Shown: in pieces, positions 58,367 to 64,000 of the stretch
How the letters are laid out: each line of letters opens with the position of its first letter
Numbering within the stretch: the first letter of the stretch is position 1
From: Halicephalobus mephisto
Lineage: Eukaryota > Nematoda > Chromadorea > Rhabditida > Panagrolaimidae
DNA: 64,000 bases
Direction of reading: 5' to 3'
Assembly: GCA_009193035.1 (NCBI GenBank)
Contig: SWDT01000117.1
Span: 44,395-108,394, forward strand
The notes under the pieces: model-generated
The model's database searches: none
Told to the model about the DNA's origin: nothing
Seen by the model: only the letters and a program-made list of their open reading frames with translations
Position numbers and translations under genes: made by a program

Positions 58367-58940
58367 ATGGCAATTGAATTCTCCTGCTGTTTTTCATCTT
58401 TGAAGCCTTTCATCCGAGTAAATGCCGTTGACAATAGCTGCTTTTTACTTTCCAAATATGCCAAACGACAGTGTTACAAACATTGCAAGTTGTATCAAAA
58501 CAAAGTTGCAGTTTACAAAGTTAAAAATAACCATTGTTACGAAACAATCTCGGAGTTGATTTCCAGGTCCTTTAGGAAAGTTGAATTTCGGATGATTCTA
58601 AGCCTTTCTGAGATTTTAGAAAGTTCCCAAAGCTTCTACTGGATTCTAAAACATTTCAGAAATTATGAATTTCAGATGATTATGAAAGCTTCTGAGGTTC
58701 TAGATGATTCCGAAAGCATACATAAGATATTCAAGAATTTCAAAACCTTCTATTGGATTCTATATTTCAGTATTTTCTGAAATCTTTCCTTTCAAATGAT
58801 TCTGAAAACTTTTGAGATTCTAGAAGACTTCGAGAACTCATGTAAGATTTTAGAAAACCCTAAAACCTTCTGCTGGATTCTAGAAAGTTCCACAACAGCC
58901 TAAAAAACTTCTAAACTGTCTACTGGATTCTGAGGAATTC
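58367..58940. repeat. TTCTAGAATCC-type interspersed repeats
   Basis: From about 58570, repeated units contain TCTGAGATTCTAGAA(G/A), CTTCTACTGGATTCTA and TTTCAGAAATTATGAA. A long open frame (58367-58780) runs through them. Because its C-terminal half is just the translation of these repeats (S-E-I-L-E-S, then S-E-V-L-D-D), I treat it as repeat, not gene. Confidence 0.6.
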
Positions 58941-59195
58941 CAACTTGGAAGCAAATATTCCTTATTAATAATTCTATGAACTTCTTTTTCTTAGCTTTTA
59001 TCTCACACTATGCAGGGTGTGCTATACCATACAATACAATACAGAGACAAGACAATTAGATAAACTAAATATACTCTTTTTGCTTCAAGATTATATAGTA
59101 TTGATCTGATACGACTTTCCTTCTCTAACAATTTATGAACAATTTATAAGATTAAATATTCCTCCATATCATCTAAAACTCTTTCAAAAATCTAC
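58941..59195. other. Short intergenic stretch
   Basis: AT-rich sequence without a gene or clear repeat. Confidence 0.4.
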
Positions 59196-59514
59196 GTACA
59201 CACAAAAAGATATTAAAACTGTTCTAACGTATTAGAAACATTATATTTAATACACTGATACATTATATATAATGCACCGATATCAACTTCATGCATTGAA
59301 TACATCAGAAGTGTTTTAATGTATGAATATATGAAATACAATGCGCTGATACAAACTTAATGTATGAATACTTATAATGCAATGTATTTGAGACATCGGA
59401 GCTATTTTAATATATCGATATCTTATATATAACATACCGATATCATACTTAATGTATGAATACTTATAATGTAATGCATTCATATATTATATATCATGTA
59501 CCCATTATGTGTGC
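59196..59514. mobile_element. Diverged copy of the 51.4-kb element
   Basis: Begins GTACACACAAAAAGATATTAA and ends CATTATGTGTGC. The interior has GATACATTATATATAATGCA and ACCGATATCA motifs alternating in both orientations, like the element at 51436-52072 but shorter and more diverged. Confidence 0.5.
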
Positions 59515-60856
59515 ATATGAGAAATACTAGTAGATAAAGACTCCACAATAAAATACATGAAGTATGGATACAAAATTAATATATAAACACATCACGATAT
59601 AGATCGTTCAGTTTTTCAGACTAGTTGATTGTATGTCTTTTGGTCAATGCAAAGTATTCCTTTAGGAACAGGTAATTGATCCAGTACATATCTATCAATA
59701 ATGTCCTATTTTAAACACTTTAGATATAAAAGCAAACCTACACCTTTACCAAAGGTATTTGAGGATTCGGTCTTGGATAACCCATGGAAAAAGTACTTTT
59801 CATATACTGTATTAGTACTCTCTGTTGATCACTTTTAAATATTAACTATGTAAATTACTCCTTATTTATAATAAATAGATCTCTATTAATTCTTGATTAA
59901 TGTCGTGATTAAGTTGGAAAATTTCATATTTAAAAAATTCAATTTCATAATTACATATTTTTATCTAATTTCCAAGTGTATAATCAGTACAAAACAGTTA
60001 TTTTAATAATGATCAGCAAGCTGACTCCCTATGTATTGTAATATGAATCTGAAATTTACATATAAATTTCGGAACAGTTTTTACGTGATGAAATTCGAAA
60101 ACTAGCCAAACTAGTTGGGAAATTTATAAAAAATGTTGAAACTTTGTTTTTTAAAGCATAAAACTACCGACATTTCGATTTTAAAAAGCAATTATTATTT
60201 GATCGATTTTGAAAAATATATCAACACAATTTCTATTTAATATTTAGCTAAAAAGTATTTTTTTGAGTACTTTCATTAATGTTGGGTTCTATAAAAAAGT
60301 CAACATCAAAATTAAAACCAAAGTGAAATTTGGACTTTGTTTATAATATTTAGACAGATTGGTCGGTATTTATATATTTTCATTTATTAAAAGTTTGAAA
60401 TTAATATAAAATTTGCAATTTGCTTGCAACATTTCTGCAAGTTGGAGAATACAACTTTTGTGCAAAAAATCGACTTTTATTTTGATATCGACTGTTTCAT
60501 AGACCTCAACACTAGTCTTGAATGGAAACTGTATGTATGTGGTTTTGTATATTAGTTAATTATAATTCTTCAAAAGAAAAAAAACATTAGTTTTGAAACG
60601 AAAAAGTCACATTGTTTCTAGTGCTGTTTTCGAAGGTTTTAAAAATTTTCAAAAATATTTTTTATGTTCAGTAGATAAATGAAGGTTCCAGTTAAATTTA
60701 AATAAATATCACCAAAAATAATGAACTCCAAAAAAGTTATAAATGTTTGGAATTTTTAAGTTTTTCGTTTTGAAACCGGAATTAAACAATTTTATTTTTT
60801 TAAATTGTTAGTTTTCAGTTAAAAATCGAACTTTATTTATTTTTGTTCGATCGTGA
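59515..60856. other. Intergenic, no gene assigned
   Basis: AT-rich. On the minus strand, 59640-59830 reads as protein-like fragments (P-R-P-N-P-Q-I-P-L-V-K and D-I-I-D-R-Y-V-L-D-Q-L-P-V-P-K-G). A 38-bp GT-AG stretch separates them. They are too short to call. Confidence 0.35.
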
Positions 60857-61330
60857 ATTATCTATTTCAGTCCAAGTCCGCACAGCGTCGGTCCTGAAGG
60901 GAAATATCCTGAGGGCCAATGGGGGATTTACAGTTATGTCCTGGCGAGAAAATTAAGCAAATTGCGTAATATATTATTATCCTCAGTCGCAAGAGAGAGA
61001 AAAATAAAATGGGCCGGACACGTCGCAAGACGAGAGGACGACAGGTGGACGAGAAAGACGACTTTCTGGTGCCCGTACGATTACAAACGCCCCCGAGGAA
61101 GACCACCAGACCGATGGCGAAAAGAGATTGAAACCACAATGGGGAGAAATTGGCAACAACTCGCCAAGGACCGCGAGGAATATAGAAGGAGGCTGAAGAA
61201 TCTGCTCCACCACGAAGGTGGATGAACCAGATTTTTTGTATTGTATATTGTATAATATATTATTAGAGTTGTTTTGTATTTTCCGTCTCTAATTTAATAA
61301 AATAATTTCGTATCTATTTCTCATCTACAA
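60857..61330 (+). mobile_element. 3' end of a non-LTR (RTE/jockey-type) retrotransposon
   Basis: An open frame (60857-61224, stop TGA) whose last 80 codons match the conserved C-terminal tail of non-LTR reverse transcriptases: K-W-A-G-H-V-A-R-R, then D-D-R-W-T-R-K, R-P-R-G-R-P-P-D-R-W-R and N-W-Q-Q-L-A-K-D-R-E-E-Y-R-R. This tail lies after the reverse-transcriptase fingers/palm, which are missing, as is the endonuclease. That is the expected outcome of 5' truncation during target-primed insertion. Composition is richer in G/C than the surroundings, as is typical of a recent insertion. Downstream is a short 3' part with ATTGTATAATATATTATTAG. The first 30 codons are of uncertain origin. The exact clade is not resolved. 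Confidence 0.85.
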
Positions 61331-62401
61331 GTACATCAGGAACCTCTAACCTAACAATTTTACAACATGGATTATTTTTTATAAAAAATAATTATTACTG
61401 ATTAAGTTGATTTTCGAAATTTTATGTTTTCTCGAGCAATACTGACCGTGTATCAATCAATTCCCCGAAGACGAATGAGTCACTCGTTTTCAACGGTCAG
61501 ATTCCTTTGATCGAAAAAATGAAAGCTTTTTGAAAAATGGAACTTGGCAGTCTAGCTTCTATTTTATTCGAAACGATTTGTTCAAATACAAACATTGCTG
61601 TGCTTTTTTAGTCTTGACCACATTCAAATTTGAATTCATGACAAATTTGGAATCTAAAAAAATTTGTTGGGATAGTTCTTGTGGAATTCGCGATTGATCA
61701 CAAACAGTCAAGTTCAAATTGGTCCGAAAATATAATAGTAAAATTAATTTATTTTTATGTACTTGTATGATGTACAGTATCTTCTAAAATAAAAAATAAT
61801 ATCTTGTTTGACTTTTTTCAACTTTTTAAAGTTACAAGTACTTCTACAGTACGATATTTAAGACCATGAAGATACGGTATTTTCGATTTTTAAAACCAAA
61901 TATACTTTTACTGTATTCTTTGAGTTTTCTGTCATTCTACAGTAATCAACACTTTGAAATATTTTAATATATTGTTATTAAAAATAATTTATGAGGAATT
62001 TCAATTTAGTTTTATCCTATTACCGTAATATATTTCCCATCCGAAAGTATTTAAATCATTTTTTATTCAATTAAAATAGTATTTTTTATTTTTTTATTAT
62101 TTTTTATTTTTTTTATTATTTTTATTTTTATTTTATTTTTTTTTAATATTTATAAAAATTTATCGAAATTGTGAAAAACATTTTAAATTTGTCCAGTTTT
62201 AACAAAATTAAAAATATTTTTGAGTAGAAATTTAAAAATAAAATATTTTTTTAAATTCCTAGTTAGTAGTTACTTAAATATAAAATTTCCCTAATTTTTA
62301 TTTTTCGTTAAAAATTAGAAGGAAATTCAGTTGCAGTTTTAAATAATTTTAAATTTTATCGAATTTAAAAAAAGTCCATTTTTAATTAAAGTTACTTGCA
62401 G
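61331..62401. other. AT-rich intergenic upstream of the ZP gene
   Basis: No exon recognised. Poly-T tract at 62075-62150. A polypyrimidine-poor acceptor-like GTTACTTGCAG ends at 62401, directly before the ZP gene ATG. Confidence 0.45.
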
Positions 62402-63139
62402 ATGGCATTGATAATTTTCTTCTTTTGTTGTTCCTACCGTTATCCAGAGCTCATTTCAACCAGCCCCCTATAGTGGACACTAGTTATCTACCCCTCGTCC
62501 GATCATCACTCTCCACTCAGGCCACATTGGACTCTATGATCAACTGCTAATTATGGATATACCGGGACGATCCAGCCGGGGAACCCTATACTCTGGACAT
62601 CTACATGGGGAACACTGATAGATTCGATTACGTAATCGACCGGTGTGTTGTACAATGACAAAATTTCGTTTTTGGACAATTACGGGTGTTTGCGGAGGGA
62701 TGACATCTTCCTTCAGAAATGGGAGACAAACGAATACACATTGCCTGGAGCGTTGAAAAGGACCCTTGTTCATTTCATCGCTTCAGAACCCATCGTTCAA
62801 TTTCGATGTGATTTGAAATGTTATGAATGTTGTGGATGTGCAGAAGAATCTTGTGAAAGACAGCCTCAGATTTCGTATTTCCCAGTCTACGATATGCCTA
62901 TTTTCTGTTCTTATCCAACTAATCCGAACAATATTATTCCTCAAAGACCCGGAGGCTATGGAGGACCACCATGGTACAACAGAAATGATGGATTCTGGAG
63001 CGGATCCCATGGTGGTTGTGGCTGTTATTATTACTGTTACTCTTATTGCTCCTTGCATTACTTGTTTGTGCTGTTTGTTGTTGTTTGGCAAGGAAACGGA
63101 ACTCAGGAAGTAAACAGAAAATGACGACAGTCAAACAAG
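62402..63139 (+). pseudogene. ZP-domain membrane protein with frame breaks
   Basis: Zona pellucida-domain proteins polymerise in extracellular matrices such as the nematode cuticle. The first frame (62402 onward) has M-A-L-I-I-F-F-F, a signal-peptide-like start. A second frame (to about 62645) gives S-Y-L-P-L-V-R-S, M-I-N-C, an in-frame TAA (62548-62550), then R-D-D-P-A-G-E-P-Y-T and R-F-D-Y-V-I-D-R-C. A third (62648 on) continues Y-N-D-K-I-S-F-L-D-N-Y-G-C, F-I-A-S-E-P-I-V-Q-F-R-C, C-Y-E-C-C-G-C and a Gly/Pro/Trp/Tyr-rich linker. The Cys spacing and V-x-F-x-C pattern fit the ZP-C subdomain; most of ZP-N is not visible. From 63010 the frame of the linker gives a Cys/Tyr stretch. The next frame gives eleven leucines in a transmembrane helix with a basic stop-transfer (R-K-R), ending at donor 63139. 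At least three breaks: pseudogene or assembly indels. Confidence 0.6.
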
Positions 63140-63567
63140 GTGAAATTACAGTACTGTTAAACCTAAAAATCAAAATTTCTGTAATCTTGTCCCGGTACAA
63201 ATTTCCAGAAATTTAAGAATCTTCCGAAATTCAAAATTTCAACACATTATAGGAATTCCTACTAAATCTCAGAAGTTTCAAAAAATTTTACGGTACTTTC
63301 GAAGATTTCAGAAGTTTATAAAAAATTCTTAAAAAAATATAAAATTCCAAAATGTTTTTAATTTAAAAAATCAAAATATTAATTTTATAAAATAAATTAA
63401 TATATTCTAAAATTCCGCATATCGGCGCAACATCGGCAACATTAGTTTCTGCATGATATAATTCAGAAAATTCCTTGTCAGTTGAATATAATATATATAA
63501 ATTAATATTGATATACCTCACGAAATTTTAAATTAATAAATATATGTTTGCGTAAGTATCTATATAG
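63140..63567. other. AT-rich sequence following the ZP exon
   Basis: Probably the start of an intron of the ZP gene (donor G|gtgaaatta at 63140). No further exon is recognised. Confidence 0.4.
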
Positions 63568-63891
63568 ATATCACCAGAATTAACAGATATATACTTCCCT
63601 CTACTATCAAAAAGCCTTCGAAATGCCCTACCCACAAAAGTTTTAAAAATCAATGTTCTCCTATTCGCCCAGTTAACCAGGGCCCAATGCATCCCATATA
63701 AAGAACAATTAAAAAGTATATATCACGACACCAAACACATTTATCATAGTGTGCTTAGATATTCGGGCAGCAACCAATTGACGACACCCAAACCACCTTT
63801 TTATTTGAAGACCAGATGTTCAAGGAATACAGAAAAACAAACTGTCAATGTATTCGTAACAATAAAAATATGGACTAAGAAAAAAATTTAA
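63568..63891 (+). CDS. Unidentified ORF of 107 codons, no start Met
   Basis: Open from an acceptor-like TATATAG (stop TAG 63565-63567) to TAA (63889-63891). No ATG occurs in frame, so it would be an exon or part of an element. The peptide has ordinary composition for a protein: P-E-L-T-D-I-Y-F-P-L-L-S-K-S-L, then L-L-F-A-Q-L-T-R-A-Q-C-I-P-Y-K-E-Q-L and Y-H-S-V-L-R-Y-S-G. The second half is basic and Thr/Lys-rich. I do not recognise it. It could be a ZP-gene exon, although the tail would be unusual, or a retroelement remnant. Confidence 0.35.
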   Translation: MSPELTDIYFPLLSKSLRNALPTKVLKINVLLFAQLTRAQCIPYKEQLKSIYHDTKHIYHSVLRYSGSNQLTTPKPPFYLKTRCSRNTEKQTVNVFVTIKIWTKKKI

Positions 63892-64000
63892 TCGAAATAA
63901 GAGAAAAAATTTGAAAATACTTTACTTTTCAGGAATAATTGCTTAAAGTATCAATATTTAAAACAAAAACAATAAGAACTGAGAATGTAAAGTCACGTAT

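Noticed and set aside
58367..58780. 137-codon plus-strand ORF
   Set aside because: Its C-terminal half is translation of the TTCTAGAATCC-type repeat; no start context or homology.
1..64000. tRNA, rRNA and CRISPR-like arrays
   Set aside because: No cloverleaf with A/B-box pattern, no rRNA-like blocks, and the tandem repeats lack regular unique spacers.

Overview
The window reads as nuclear DNA of a nematode, most likely a rhabditid. Base composition is very AT-rich, with long A/T homopolymer tracts. Genes are split by short introns with GT donors and (T)TTCAG-type acceptors. The gene families are typical of nematodes: a protein kinase D orthologue, a 7-TM serpentine chemoreceptor, a tandem array of sugar-transporter-like MFS genes, a GT31 glycosyltransferase and a zona pellucida (ZP) domain protein. 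No bacterial, organellar or CRISPR features are seen. All exon models were made by eye from reading frames, splice consensus and phase agreement; no search was run.

Layout. 1-9 kb: an unassigned stretch with less AT, then two copies of a 1.2-kb inverted-repeat transposon in opposite orientation (4129-5320 and 7810-8985). They bracket a frame-broken serpentine receptor (6577-7715) and two small orphan ORFs. 10.7-19.8 kb: three tandem MFS transporter genes on the minus strand, each with three exons in identical positions; the copy at 10717-13087 carries a frameshift. 20.5-22.0 kb: a four-exon GT31 glycosyltransferase (minus). 25.1-26.1 kb: a small two-TM protein (minus). 27.6-28.7 kb: a small secreted Cys protein with a Ser/Thr/Glu-rich tail (minus). 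30.2-46.0 kb: a fourteen-exon protein kinase D gene (minus; ubiquitin-like region, C1a, C1b, PH, kinase). It also has a phase-compatible internal first exon that could give a kinase-only isoform. 46-60 kb: mostly repeats with a few orphan exon-like ORFs. 60.9-61.3 kb: the 3' end of a non-LTR retrotransposon (plus). 62.4-63.1 kb: a ZP-domain membrane protein with several frame breaks (plus). 63.6-63.9 kb: an unidentified ORF.

Two themes stand out. First, a family of roughly 50-bp near-palindromes with GGATAGTGTCC / GGACACTATCC ends lies only in introns: one copy in an MFS gene, two in the GT31 gene and four in the two-TM gene. Second, reading-frame breaks are concentrated in three genes (serpentine receptor, MFS copy A, ZP gene), while the kinase, GT31, two other MFS copies and the small genes are clean. 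This means either pseudogenes or local assembly indels. The transporters probably work at membranes in small-solute uptake, the GT31 enzyme in the Golgi, and the kinase in diacylglycerol signalling. Nothing in the sequence ties these genes into one pathway.
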